From NCBI GenBank assembly GCA_965204565.1, contig CBDBEU010000003.1:310001-374000 (forward strand): DNA of 64,000 bases, given 5' to 3'. The DNA comes from CBDBEU01 sp965204565. GTDB lineage: Bacteria > Pseudomonadota > Alphaproteobacteria > Rhizobiales > TMED25. The position numbers and the translations under genes were made by a program. Under the pieces are notes generated by a model. That model searched no databases. It saw only the letters and a program-made list of their open reading frames with translations, and had not been told where the DNA came from. This document shows, one piece after another, positions 20,561-30,079 of this stretch. How positions within the stretch are numbered: the stretch's first letter is position 1; every line of letters starts with the position of its first letter.

Positions 20561-22057
20561 TTGGCTCGGAAACGGTATTCCGATGAGGATATCCTGAAGC
20601 TTTTGCGTGAGATCGAACTTCATCCGGCGGGTGGGGTTGATGTTGCGACAGCGTGTCATTCTGCCGGCATCAGCGATGCGACGTACGATACCGGCGCGAG
20701 AAGTTTGGTGGCATGGGGCGGTCTCAATTGGATGCCCTGAACCCCCCTGGCTTTGAGCGTGTTGGCGTGATTCCGTGGGGATATCGGCGACGGAGGGTAC
20801 GATGGCTGCACAGCGCGGGTTGTTCGATCCGGATGAGCGCTACGCAGCGTTATCGAAGGCGGGAGATCCGCTGGAGCGGCTTGCAGGGGTTATCGACTTC
20901 GAGCTAGTTCTTCCGGCCAGAGTTGGATGCGACGCTTGATCGTTCCGATGGCAGGCAGGGCGGGCGCCCGCCGATGGACCCGGTCCTCATGTTCAAGGTG
21001 CCGGTGATCCAGGCGCTCTACGGTCTGTCGGATGCGCAGGCGGCGTTCCAAACCATGGACCGGCGCAGCTTTGGCCGTTTCCTCAGCCTCAATGAAGGCG
21101 CGCGGGCGCCGGACGAGACGACCATCCGGCGGTTCCGGGAAGCCCTGGTGCGGACCGGCGCGGTGGAGAAACTCTTCGCCCGGTTCGATGCGCATCTTGA
21201 GGACGCCGGATATCCCGCCATGGGCGGGCAGATCGTCGATGCCACCATCGTGGCGGCCCCGCGCCGGCGCATGACCGATGCCGGGAAGGAGATCGTCAAG
21301 GGCGGGGGCATCCCGCCTGATTGGCAGGCCAATCCCCGGAAACCGGCGCAAAAGGATCGCCACGCCGGTGTTCGGCTACAAATCCCATATCAATGCCGAC
21401 CGGCGCCACGGCTTCGTCCGGACATGGATCGTCGCCGACGCCGCCCGGCATGACGGACGCGTAGCGGGCGGGCTTCCGGATCAGGCGAACACCGGCTCGA
21501 CTGCCACCGGCTCGACTGTCCGGGCGGACACGACGTATCGGTCGCAGAAGAACGAGAAGAAAATCGCCCGGGCCGGGCTGACCTCGAAGGTCCGTTTCCG
21601 CCGCCCGCCCGGCAGGCCGATGCCCGTGCATCACGAGAGGGCCAATGCCGCACGGTCGAACATCCCTTCGCCGGGATGAAGGCATGAACGGGGCTTTTCG
21701 TCCGCACTATCGGCTTCGACCGGGCGAGGGCCAGGATCGGCATGGCCAACATCGCATTCAACATGAAACGGCTCCTGTTCCGGGAGCGCAAAGGCGTCGT
21801 GGCATAGCCCGGCCCCGGCGAAACCAGATCCCGAACCGCAACCCAGGCAAAGGGCCGACACGCATCGCGGCCGTAAATGTTCTCTCGTCACCCGATTCCA
21901 GGCAGCAGACAGGGGTCTGCAGAGTGTCCAATTGTCCGAGTTGAAAGCGCTTGAGAAAGAGAACCGGCGCTTCAGGAAGATCGTCGCCGATCTCGAACTC
22001 GACAAGCTGATCCTCAAGGAGAGCCTGGATTTTTCAAAGCCGAACGCCTGACGACGA
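20561..22057 (+). mobile_element. IS3-family orfA relic, split by an IS5 insertion
   Basis: A TTG start at 20561 opens LARKRYSDEDILKLLREIEL, then HPAGGVDVATACHSAGISDA, the IS3 OrfA helix-turn-helix. A 1-nt loss shifts the frame near 20695. The reading is cut at 20730 by an IS5 element and resumes at 21935 with SELKALEKENRRF and VADLELDKLILKESLDF, the OrfA leucine-zipper end, followed by the first codons of OrfB (LTTNDLRQAVVHVRRK). AATTG on both sides of the inserted IS5 restores the IS3 sequence CGGTCTCAATTGTCCGAG. The OrfB catalytic part is missing. Confidence 0.85.
20731..21929 (+). mobile_element. IS5-family element, copy 2 (complete ends, transposase frameshifted)
   Basis: The element of about 1.2 kb is bounded by AATTG direct repeats (20726-20730 and 21930-21934). 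ATG at 20802 starts MAAQRGLFDPDERYAALSKA. The core DPVLMFKVPVIQALYGLSDA and GGQIVDATIVAAPRRRMTDA (first DDE Asp) continue in another frame. A third frame then gives PVFGYKSHINADRRHGFVRT and VRADTTYRSQKNEKK. At least three frameshifts make the transposase inactive. It is in inverted orientation to copy 1 (8639-9863); the pair brackets rpe, bioY, mucR and the rrn operon. Confidence 0.9.
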
Positions 22058-22100
22058 ACGACCTTCGTCAGGCGGTTGTGCATGTGCGCCGGAAGCCCGC

Positions 22101-22183
22101 GACGAGAAGCGGCTTCTGCGTCTGCAGAAGCAGCTCACTGAATACCGGCTGCCGATCATCGATGAACCGGGATATGTGTCTTA
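22101..22183 (+). pseudogene. IS21-family istB (ATPase) fragment
   Basis: A short plus-strand frame reads EKRLLRLQKQLTEYRLPIID, then EPGYVS and a stop. This matches the IstB segment just before and at Walker B (LIIDELGYVPLS in intact homologues). Only about 27 codons remain between the IS3 orfB stub and the NtrC-type gene. Confidence 0.55.
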
Positions 22184-22298
22184 AATGGAACACACCCTTA
22201 AGCGCTTCTTTACGCTTGTCGCGCATGATCTGCCGGTGCCGGGAAGGCGATAACCGCTGCTTTCGGCCAGTTGTTAGTAACCAAACCGGTCAAACTCG

Positions 22299-23795
22299 AT
22301 GCCAATTCGTGTCCTTATTGTCGACGATGATCCCGTTCAGCGCCGTCTTCTCGAGGAAATCGTACGCCGTGGTGGCTATAAGCCGATAATGGCTGAACAT
22401 GGTGAGGGGGCGGTTGAAAAGATCAATGTTGCCGCACCCGGCGAGATTGATATCGTAATTCTCGATCTGGTGATGCCCGGCCTTGACGGCATGGGCGTCT
22501 TGGAAGCGGTGCGTCCGGATACCTCAAACCTGCCGGTGATCGTTCAGACGGTGCAGGGCAGCATCGATACGGTGGTCAGCGCCATGCGTGCCGGCGCCTG
22601 CGACTTCGTGGTCAAGCCGGTAAGCCCTGAACGGCTGCTGACGTCGGTCAAGAACGCACTCAAACTGGGTGCGCTTCAAGGCGAGATCAAGCGCATGCGC
22701 CGCAAGATCGCCAGCGTTCTGACATTCGACGATCTGATCGCCGGCAGTCCGGTGATGGAACAGGCGCGCAGGCTCGGCGAGCGGGCCGCGCGCTCCAACA
22801 TTCCGGTGCTCCTGGAGGGCGAAAGCGGTGTCGGCAAGGAACTGGTGGCGCGCGCCATCCAGGGCACAAGTTCACGGCGCGGCAAGCCGTTTGTCACCGT
22901 GAATTGCGGCGCCATTCCGGACAATCTGGTAGAGAGCATCCTGTTCGGCCATGAGAAGGACTCGTTTACCGGCGCTACCGAAAAACATATCGGCAAATTC
23001 GTTGAAGCGGATGGCGGCACGCTGTTCCTTGACGAGGTTGGCGAATTGCCGGCCGATATTCAGGTCAAGCTGTTGCGCGCCCTACAGGACGGTGACGTCG
23101 ATCCGGTGGGTTCCAAGAAATCGATCAAGGTCGATATACGGCTGATTTCTGCGACAAACCGGGATCTCATCGAGATGGTCCGCCAAGGTAAATTCCGCGA
23201 GGATCTGTTCTATCGGCTGAACGTGTTTCCCATTCTGGTGGCGCCGCTGCGTCAGCGCATTGAGGATGTTCCGGCGCTGGTCAATCACTTCATCACCAAA
23301 TTTGCCACTGAGGAAAACCGCCGCCTTGACGGAATTTCCACCGAGGCGCTCGACCTGCTGACCCGCTATTCCTGGCCTGGCAACGTTCGCCAGCTGGAAA
23401 ATACGATTTTCCGCGCCGTGGTTCTGGCCGAATCCGATCAGCTGGAGATCAAGGAGTTCCCGCAAATTGCCGCGATTGTCGAGGGTTTTGAAGTCCGCAT
23501 ACCGGCGGCCCCGGCCTGTCCTGAAGAACCGGCCATGCCGGAGGGGCCGGTGATGATCGGCGGTGAAATTCCCGTCATGGCCAATGGTCACGAAGATGGC
23601 GGTAAGGATCTCGGCATTCGTGTGGTCAATGATTCAGGCGAGATACGCCGGCTGGAAGACGTTGAGGCCGACATGATCAAACTGGCGCTGTCGCGCTATG
23701 ACAGCCAAATGTCCAAGGTTGCTCGCAAGCTCGGTATCGGCCGCTCGACCCTTTACCGCAAGATTCGCGAACTCGGCCTTGAAGCGCATGGCTGA
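22299..23795 (+). CDS. sigma-54-dependent response regulator (NtrC family)
   Basis: This 498-residue protein has three domains. The receiver domain (1-125) has acidic DDD near the N-terminus, phosphoacceptor Asp56 in VILDLVMPG and Lys in FVVKP. The AAA+ domain (about 145-375) has Walker A GESGVGKE and Walker B FLDEVGEL. The C-terminal Fis-type HTH includes MSKVARKLGIGRSTLYRKIR. The sigma-54 contact loop, normally GAFTGA, reads DSFTGA (residues 221-226), an unusual change. No histidine kinase is adjacent, so it is an orphan here. Its promoter region has been replaced by IS debris up to about 115 bp before the start. The target genes are unknown. Confidence 0.93.
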   Translation: MPIRVLIVDDDPVQRRLLEEIVRRGGYKPIMAEHGEGAVEKINVAAPGEIDIVILDLVMPGLDGMGVLEAVRPDTSNLPVIVQTVQGSIDTVVSAMRAGACDFVVKPVSPERLLTSVKNALKLGALQGEIKRMRRKIASVLTFDDLIAGSPVMEQARRLGERAARSNIPVLLEGESGVGKELVARAIQGTSSRRGKPFVTVNCGAIPDNLVESILFGHEKDSFTGATEKHIGKFVEADGGTLFLDEVGELPADIQVKLLRALQDGDVDPVGSKKSIKVDIRLISATNRDLIEMVRQGKFREDLFYRLNVFPILVAPLRQRIEDVPALVNHFITKFATEENRRLDGISTEALDLLTRYSWPGNVRQLENTIFRAVVLAESDQLEIKEFPQIAAIVEGFEVRIPAAPACPEEPAMPEGPVMIGGEIPVMANGHEDGGKDLGIRVVNDSGEIRRLEDVEADMIKLALSRYDSQMSKVARKLGIGRSTLYRKIRELGLEAHG

Positions 23796-23866
23796 TTGAG
23801 GCTGCGCTGCGACCGGGACCGATTGCCACGTGGCACCGCTTACCAAGAATCAGTGGCTTTTATAAA

Positions 23867-25153
23867 CCGACATTCACGGGCTGACGGCCATCGTCGAGTT
23901 GATATTGCCTCCACAGGCGGACATCTGCAACCCCGGACCATCGCCGTGGGGATCGAGGGACATCGAGAACGGTGACGCCGGCGTATATCGCGCCGGGATT
24001 GCCGATTTCGTCGTCATCAGGACACACCTCGCCCGTGGTTCTTGCCGGACTGCATGACAACCGGACGCGTCACGCCGGCGGTGGCTACGGCTGCGGCCGA
24101 AATTCGGCGATCAGGCCCCCTGGCACTGCGCCCTCGGCCAACCGGAACGTGACGTACCGGCCGTGTGTGACGATCCCGGCGATGATCCTGATCGGCTTCT
24201 CCTTCAGGCCGGTCGGCGACCATCGCCTGACCGCCTCCGGCAGACCCGGCGTCCGCATGAAGTTACCGGGATTGCAGGCGAGCGCATGAAGCCAGAGCCG
24301 CACGGCATTGTTCCGGAACCTCCGGCATGACAGCCGGGTCCGCACAGGCGACCACGCGCCTGGCAGGGCGGTTTAGCCTGGTGACGATGAAGCCGACGCG
24401 CGGGACACGTTCGCCCGGATGCCGTTCGACCCTGGCGACGACCCGATGCTTCTTGTCCCATGAGCCTGCCTGATGGCTGAAGCCGGCATGGGTGCGGATC
24501 ATGTGATCGGGTGGGCGGCCGACGGGTCGAATCGGAAGGCAGGCGATGCTTTGCTGAAGGATCACGTCGGCTTTGAGACCGATCGTATACCGGTCGCCCT
24601 CGGCTGCGTTCCGGATCGCCAAACCGGTTGAACACAAACAGCGGATAGCAGCGGGTGCAGGCGAAGTGCCCATTCCAGGCGGTGCCTGCCTGATCGCCAT
24701 GGAATCCATGTCGAGCACGATGGCCCTGGGCGGATGCCGCGCGCCCGCCGACAATCCATCGCATCGCGGGATCGCGTCCCGGGCGGTCGGCGTCGTTTAC
24801 GTCCTCATGGCCACCGAGGCGGCCGAAGACGGATTGGCAAAACAATCCCGTCATCGCGTGCCGGCCGTTCTTGCCGGTGCGCGGATCGACAGGCTGATGG
24901 CCGGCCATGTCCGTCAAGCCGAGCGCGTCATCAGGCTCGCGGCAGGCCGGCCATCCGGCGTCGGTGGTGATTCCGGAACCGTGGAACTCGAGCTTCAGGC
25001 GGCGGTCGAAACCGAGCCGAAGAGGCCCGTCGACCGGTTCACCCGCCGGGTTCGCCATATGCCGCGCCCCAAAATGCGCTCAAGACATTGTTTTCTTATG
25101 ACGGAACCAACGATCAATCACATCAATCAATGGAGCCGTATGGGAAATGCAGG
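23867..25153 (-). mobile_element. IS1380-family element A (degenerate)
   Basis: The minus strand starts MANPAGEPVDGPLRLGFDRR near 25058 and contains IS1380 blocks in shifting frames: GLTDMAGHQ, GTAWNGHFACTRCYPLFVFN and, later, RVGFIVTRLNRPA. The outer ends GGGAAATGCAGG (about 25153) and CCGACATTCACGGG (23867) match ends seen at 45805 and at 27593/32985/42734, so both termini are present, but at about 1.29 kb it is shorter than a full element (about 1.7 kb) and multiply frameshifted. The following 25154-25430 holds no gene and should contain the promoter of the DUF882 gene. Confidence 0.82.
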
Positions 25154-25430
25154 ATACAAATCCACGCCGCCTGATTAACCCTTCAGCACGATTTCACAGC
25201 CGGTATTTACAGCCCGCGATAGAAATGGCGAGTTCCGGCGATTTATGAGTGATTTCCAGCGGATACCGGGGATAATACCGGATAGTGCCATGAAATTGGC
25301 GGACTTGGCGCTCAAATCATGACAACCGTGTCAATGAAGGCTTAACCCTAAGACTTAACAATACCTAGAAATGGATTATTGGGGAGCGGTAACGCTCGGG
25401 ACTAGCGCTTTCGTGCGTCGGGAGTTTTGA

Positions 25431-27011
25431 ATGTGTAGGGGATCGGTCTGGCCCGTTTTGGGCCGCAACGGGTGGAAAATTGCCAGAATGGCCGCGACAG
25501 CTGCGATCGCCTTTGGCGTTTTTGCGGCGGATGGAATTCGCGCCGCAAGCGGCGAGCGCACAATCTCCATTTACAACATTCATACCAAGGAAACGGTAAG
25601 CGCCACTTTCAAGCGCGACGGTGTTTTCGACAAGGATGCGCTGGCGCGAATCAACCACGTGATGCGCGACTGGCGCATTGATGAGCCGACCAAAATGGAT
25701 GCCAAGTTGGTTGATCTGTTGTGGGAAGTTCATCGCAAACTCGGCTCAAGAAAGCCGATCCATCTGATTTCGGGGTTCCGTTCAAGCAAGATCAATGAAA
25801 TGCTTCGTCGCACCCGCGGCGGCCAGGCAAAGAAAAGCCTGCATATTCAAGGCATGGCGGCGGATGTGTATTTCCCCGACGTTCCGCTTGAGCGCCTGCG
25901 CAATGTCGCTCTGGCGCACGCGCGTGGTGGTGTTGGCTACTATCCCCGTTCCGGCCACCCATTTGTCCATGTCGATACCGGTTCGGTTCGCCATTGGCCA
26001 AGACTGCCCGAAGACCAGCTTGCCAGCATCATGAAGAATGGCCGTGACCAAAATCATAGCCGCAGCGCTCCAAGGGCCTTGCCTGAGCCGACAAGGCTTG
26101 CCTCTGCGGTGTTTGCCGAAGCGGCGCCGCCGCCGCGCGCCAAGCCAGCACGCTCCATTCCGCATCCGTCCACTCTGAGATTGGCATCAGCCGGTGAACC
26201 CGTGCTTCAGCCATTGCAGGCCGCTGAGCCGGCACCTGCCGCCAATCAGGTTCGTGATTGGGGGCAGTCCCTGCTGTTGCCAAGTGCGCCGCGCGCTGCC
26301 GGTGCCGCTTTAGGCACCCCCAGCGGGGCCTCGCGCGTGGTTGTAACCGCCTCGGCCACACCGGTGACCAAGAGCGAGGCGCCTTTCGGGGCTCCATTGA
26401 ATGCCGGGCTTGCGGTTAGCTATGCCGGATTGCCCAAGGCTGAGCGAGATGATCGCGTATCGGGTCTTCTGTCCAATGGCGCTGGCGATCTCACGCGCCT
26501 TTTGGCCGAGGCACAACTGATCGACGGATCGCAGGTTGCCCGCACGGTTAACCCCGCACTAGGCAGCCCGACCGACCTTCGTCCCGCCGTGTTGATGCAT
26601 TCACGCGCCGAACTGCCGTCGCAGAATGTGGCCGTGGCTGCTCCGGTGATGACGGCCTCGCTGACTCTTGGAGTTGCGACCGCGCGGATATCGCAGCCAA
26701 GCCTCAGCCAAAGGCTCCGTGCCAAGCTCGGCGGCCCATCGCTCACCGCGCCCTCGACACCACCGATGCTGGCATCGGGTTCGAAACTGTTGAAGGGACT
26801 GTTGCGTGCACCGGCAAGCCAACACAGCGTGACATTTACCCGCGTGGCATCACTGAGTGGTCTTGAGTCAACTTTCGCGCCGCGCGCCGATGACAGCGCC
26901 TGGCATCCTACAGCGCAGCGCAGCCCGACCGTGTCATCGTCCGACGACGGTTTTGCCGGTCAGCTGGCAGCCATGGCCGAGCGGGCGTTCGGTTGGATCT
27001 TCGGCAACTAG
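25431..27011 (+). CDS. DUF882/YcbK-like (M15-type) peptidoglycan peptidase, secreted
   Basis: This 526-residue protein has a signal-anchor (ARMAATAAIAFGVFAADGIRA, about 18-38) and then a DUF882 domain (about 43-195). Zinc-site residues fit the M15-like fold: His138 and Asp145 in SLHIQGMAADVYF, and His180 in HPFVHVDTGSVRHWPR. Relatives such as E. coli MepK (YcbK) cleave peptidoglycan cross-links in the periplasm. The C-terminal 330 residues are Ala/Pro/Ser-rich and low complexity, perhaps a wall-spanning linker. The start has GGGAG 7 bp upstream. It is a single-gene unit with a TAG stop. Confidence 0.88.
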   Translation: MCRGSVWPVLGRNGWKIARMAATAAIAFGVFAADGIRAASGERTISIYNIHTKETVSATFKRDGVFDKDALARINHVMRDWRIDEPTKMDAKLVDLLWEVHRKLGSRKPIHLISGFRSSKINEMLRRTRGGQAKKSLHIQGMAADVYFPDVPLERLRNVALAHARGGVGYYPRSGHPFVHVDTGSVRHWPRLPEDQLASIMKNGRDQNHSRSAPRALPEPTRLASAVFAEAAPPPRAKPARSIPHPSTLRLASAGEPVLQPLQAAEPAPAANQVRDWGQSLLLPSAPRAAGAALGTPSGASRVVVTASATPVTKSEAPFGAPLNAGLAVSYAGLPKAERDDRVSGLLSNGAGDLTRLLAEAQLIDGSQVARTVNPALGSPTDLRPAVLMHSRAELPSQNVAVAAPVMTASLTLGVATARISQPSLSQRLRAKLGGPSLTAPSTPPMLASGSKLLKGLLRAPASQHSVTFTRVASLSGLESTFAPRADDSAWHPTAQRSPTVSSSDDGFAGQLAAMAERAFGWIFGN

Positions 27012-27248
27012 TCTGATCCCAACCGGTGCCTGATGGCGCCGCAGTCCAAGCCGTCAGATCTGTTATTGCTGATCCGCGCTCCTCAGCGGCTTCACGGTAC
27101 CAGTTCGACAGGCAATTGCGGCAGAAGGCCGCGAGGTCCATCAGGTCGATATTCTGCACCTCGGTACGGCTTTGCAGAATGCGACACAAGGCGGCGAAAT
27201 GCCGCAGCCTCAAGGCTCCTGGCGTGCCTGTGGATCAAGCGTCATCAT
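27012..27248 (-). pseudogene. DUF1244 protein, frameshifted and C-terminally degenerate
   Basis: ATG at 27248 overlaps the TGA of the preceding formylglutamate amidohydrolase relic (ATGA), the usual coupling of this pair. Coding shifts frame twice around 27180-27215, recovering LEAAAFRRLV and then SRTEVQNIDLMDLAAFCRNC and LSNWYREAAEERG, the hallmark of DUF1244. The expected ending (EAREAVYGMPYAEWK-type) is absent and replaced by unrelated residues. Function of the family is unknown. Confidence 0.7.
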
Positions 27249-27592
27249 CACCTCCCGGATTGGTCAGCCAGCCGTGGATGACCCGTAATGCCGGGCGTTT
27301 TCATGATTTCCTGCAAGATGCGGGCAAGCCGCTGTCCCCATTGAAGCTGGCTGTCAGGATCGGCGATCACATCCTGGCGCAATTCGATCAGGGCATGGGC
27401 AAGGCCGCGCCTTGTGGCGTGGCGATACAACGTGTCACCGAGCAGTTTGCCGGAATAGGGAACGTTCTCGCCGACCACCGGATCGCCTTCGGCCTTCAGC
27501 GCATCGAGCAGGGGCTTTGGCCGACGCGGATCGCAATCCCACAAAACGGTGGCCTGCCAGGGCCGTGGGGTTTTCTTGAAGCGCGGTGTAAC
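27248..27592 (-). pseudogene. N-formylglutamate amidohydrolase, N-terminally truncated by IS1380
   Basis: The remaining about 114 codons read RPWQATVLWDCDPRRPKPLL, then VGENVPYSGKLLGDTLYRHA and RRGLAHALIELRQDVIAD. These are C-terminal signature blocks of the N-formylglutamate amidohydrolase family, which hydrolyses N-formyl-L-glutamate in histidine degradation or related compounds. The N-terminal catalytic half is lost exactly where an IS1380 end (CCGACATTCC) starts at 27593. The frame continues into the IS only by chance. Confidence 0.8.
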
Positions 27593-27960
27593 CCGACATT
27601 CCCTGATTAGAACGCCATTTCGATCATGATGCCGCTCTTTTGCGTACGGATCAAGCCTCTTGGACGGGCTGTGTCGTGATTCGGGCATCCGGTTCGTGAA
27701 CCGGGCGCGATTTATGGCTGCTGCAACGGGCTTGAACTGGAATTCGGTCTGACCGGCACCCGTCGGGTCAGACCCGTCAAGCCGCTTTCGCCCGGGTTTG
27801 ATCGCCGACACCGTCATGCCGGTACCGGGCGCGCACGGAGCCGTTGGATGACCGCGTCACGGGACAAACCACGGCGGGTCGTCATCAGGGTCGAACGGCA
27901 TCCGGGTGACTTGTTCCCGAAGATCGACTTCGTCGTCACCAACCTGAGGGCCTCGATTTA
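27593..27960 (-). mobile_element. IS1380-family fragment B (rearranged)
   Basis: The end CCGACATTCCCTGATTAGAA at 27593 matches the IS1380 termini at 32985 and 42734. The 3' non-coding tail runs to about 27850. After it, 27855-27950 holds an internal transposase piece in the opposite orientation (RVERHPGDLFPKIDFVVTNL on the plus strand), so the fragment has been inverted or recombined. Confidence 0.75.
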
Positions 27961-27979
27961 CCTCGCCAACCCTGACTGA

Positions 27980-29075
27980 TCATGATTCACTGGCACTATG
28001 AAGTGAGGGGGGATGGATGGTTCAGCAGGCTGGATTTTTCGACGTTGATGAACGGCTCAAGCGTTTGAGCGATTTGGGCGATCAGTTCGAAGCCTGCGTT
28101 GCGGCGGTGGACGTCGAGATTTTCCGTGCCGATCCGGACACGGCACCGGCGTACGCGGATGGCAGGAAGGGCACACGCCCGCCCCATGACCCTGTGCTTA
28201 TGTTCAGGATCCTGATCATTCAGGCGCAGAACACTCTCTCGGACGACCGTGCGGAGTTCCTGATCAGCGACCGGCTGTCGTTCATGCGTTTCCCGGGGAC
28301 GGGCCTGCAAGACAAGGTGCCCGACGCGAAGACGATCCGGGCGTTTCCCGAGCGCCTGACCCGGGCCAGGGCGATCGACGCTCTGTTCGCCCGGTTCGAG
28401 ACCGTCCTGCGGGACGCAGGCTATATCGCGCAGGCTATATCGCCATGTCAGGGCAATTGGTGGACAGCAGGCTGGTTGCCGCCCCAGGCAACGCAATGCG
28501 GACGAGGAAAAGAAAGACATCGATGCGCGCTGGACCGTCCGGTTCGGCAGGGCGAAGACGACCGTGGACGGCGGTCCCGCGCCTCCCTACATCACAATTC
28601 CGTCTTTCGCGGACAAGAACCACGCAGGCATCGACAAAGCGTTCCGCTTCATCCGCCGTTGGGATGTCACGGATGCCGCCCGCCATGACGGGCGAATGCC
28701 GCGCCAGGGATTGCCGGACAAAACCAGCACCGGCTCTGGCGTCCGTGCCGATAGCGCGTACCGTTCGAAGCAGAACGAAGCGTTCCCGGCACGCCACGGT
28801 TTTGTCAGCCATGCCCACCATCGCAAACCCGGGGGCAGGCTCATGCCGAAGCATATCCGCCGTGGGAACAGGACAAAGTCAAAACACCGCGCGCCGGTCG
28901 AGTACGTCTTTGCCGTCCAGAAGCACATGATGGGCCAGAAGCACGTGGTGGGTATGGCAGTCCGCACCATCGGTCCGGCCCGTGCAAAAACCGGGATCGG
29001 CATGACAGACATCGCCTGCAACATCCGCCGCCTGGTCCAACTCGGAGGCAGCGTCACCCCCTGATCTGATCACAG
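27980..29075 (+). mobile_element. IS5-family element, copy 3 (different sub-type, frameshifted)
   Basis: The transposase begins at 28017 (MVQQAGFFDVDERLKRLSDL) and contains HDPVLMFRILIIQAQNTLSD and RLSFMRFPGTGLQDKVPDAK before a frameshift around 28440-28560. It resumes from 28564 with ADKNHAGIDKAFRFIRRWDV, then VRADSAYRSKQNEAF and ends near 29064. It is related to but clearly distinct from copies 1 and 2. Precise ends are uncertain. 29076-29214 contains nothing I can identify. Confidence 0.82.
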
Positions 29076-29214
29076 GACGTGTCCGTTCAATAGCAACCAG
29101 GAACGCTCTGAAAGCGGGGCAAGTCGCTGCATCCGAAACACAAGACCGGTTCAGATGACCACGCCGCGCCAAAATCACAGAAAATCGGACAGACAAACAG
29201 GATTGATAGAGGCT

Positions 29215-29494
29215 CTCACCTCGTTCCGCACCATGCCCTTGCAGGAAAGACGTGTCCGATTGATCGCCTTCCTTCCTTCCTCGATATGCTGTTCGGCGGT
29301 GCCGCGCTGGTTGTAGAACCGAATGATCCGGTCCGGCTCCATCGGCAGCTTGGTGACGACAAAGCCGATCTTCGGGAACAAGTCACCCGGATGCCGTTCG
29401 ACCCTGGCGACGACCCGCCGTGGTTTGTCCCGTGACGCGGCCTGATACGCGAAGTCGCCGCAGATGCGCCGCAGATGGGTCGGCGGGCGACCAG
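29215..29494 (-). mobile_element. IS1380-family fragment C
   Basis: The minus strand encodes DKPRRVVARVERHPGDLFPK, IGFVVTKLPMEPDRIIRFYN and QRGTAEQHIEEGRKAINRTR, the C-terminal third of an IS1380 transposase. It lacks both ends and abuts the CocE-like gene fragment at 29495. Confidence 0.8.
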
Positions 29495-29835
29495 CCAGCG
29501 CCGTGTGAGTCAACGCGCATCACGTCATAACCATGCGGCACCCAGCGCTCGGGATCGGTGATCTCCCAGTTCTGGTGCTTGTTGGTTGAGCCTTCCAGTA
29601 TTTCTGGATAGTTTTCGACCATCTTGTTCCACTGAAGCGGATAGCCTTCCTGAAAGGATACTCCCTTGCCGAACACGCCGTAGCTCAGGATTACCGGGCA
29701 ACTCACATCTTCAATCGGACGAAAAACATCTGCTCGCAGCACCGGGCTATCATCCATGGCAATTAGCTGATGCCAGGTCACATGCATTCCATCACGTATT
29801 TCGGTGCGGGCATTTACCTGCGCAATTTCGTTCAT
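29495..29835 (-). pseudogene. CocE/NonD-type hydrolase (peptidase S15 family), N-terminal fragment
   Basis: The intact start MNEIAQVNARTEIRDGMHVT continues with DDSPVLRADVFRPIEDVSCP and VILSYGVFGKGVSFQEGYP, then WVPHGYDVMRVDSHGAGWSP. This is the N-terminal alpha/beta-hydrolase part of CocE/NonD family esterases and amidases, which have DGVxLxADVxRP near the start. The gene is cut after about 113 codons by IS1380 sequence, before the catalytic Ser, so it is dead. Confidence 0.8.
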
Positions 29836-30079
29836 GATGGCGCCCCTTGTTGAACCACGGATGCCCGATCCCTGAAGCGTTCGGTCAATTCATCGCCACA
29901 GAGTGCAACAGTCATATCCGACAAGTATCGTATGCAAACAGCGTTGGTTTCGACTCCGCGGCCATCGCCTGCAAAGCCACCGCCATCGGCAGCCAGCTTG
30001 CCGACCACATGGCAACCGCCTTACCCTCAATCCGGCTACCGGCCAAACCGCCGGGGCCCTATCGGGGAGCGAGGGATCG

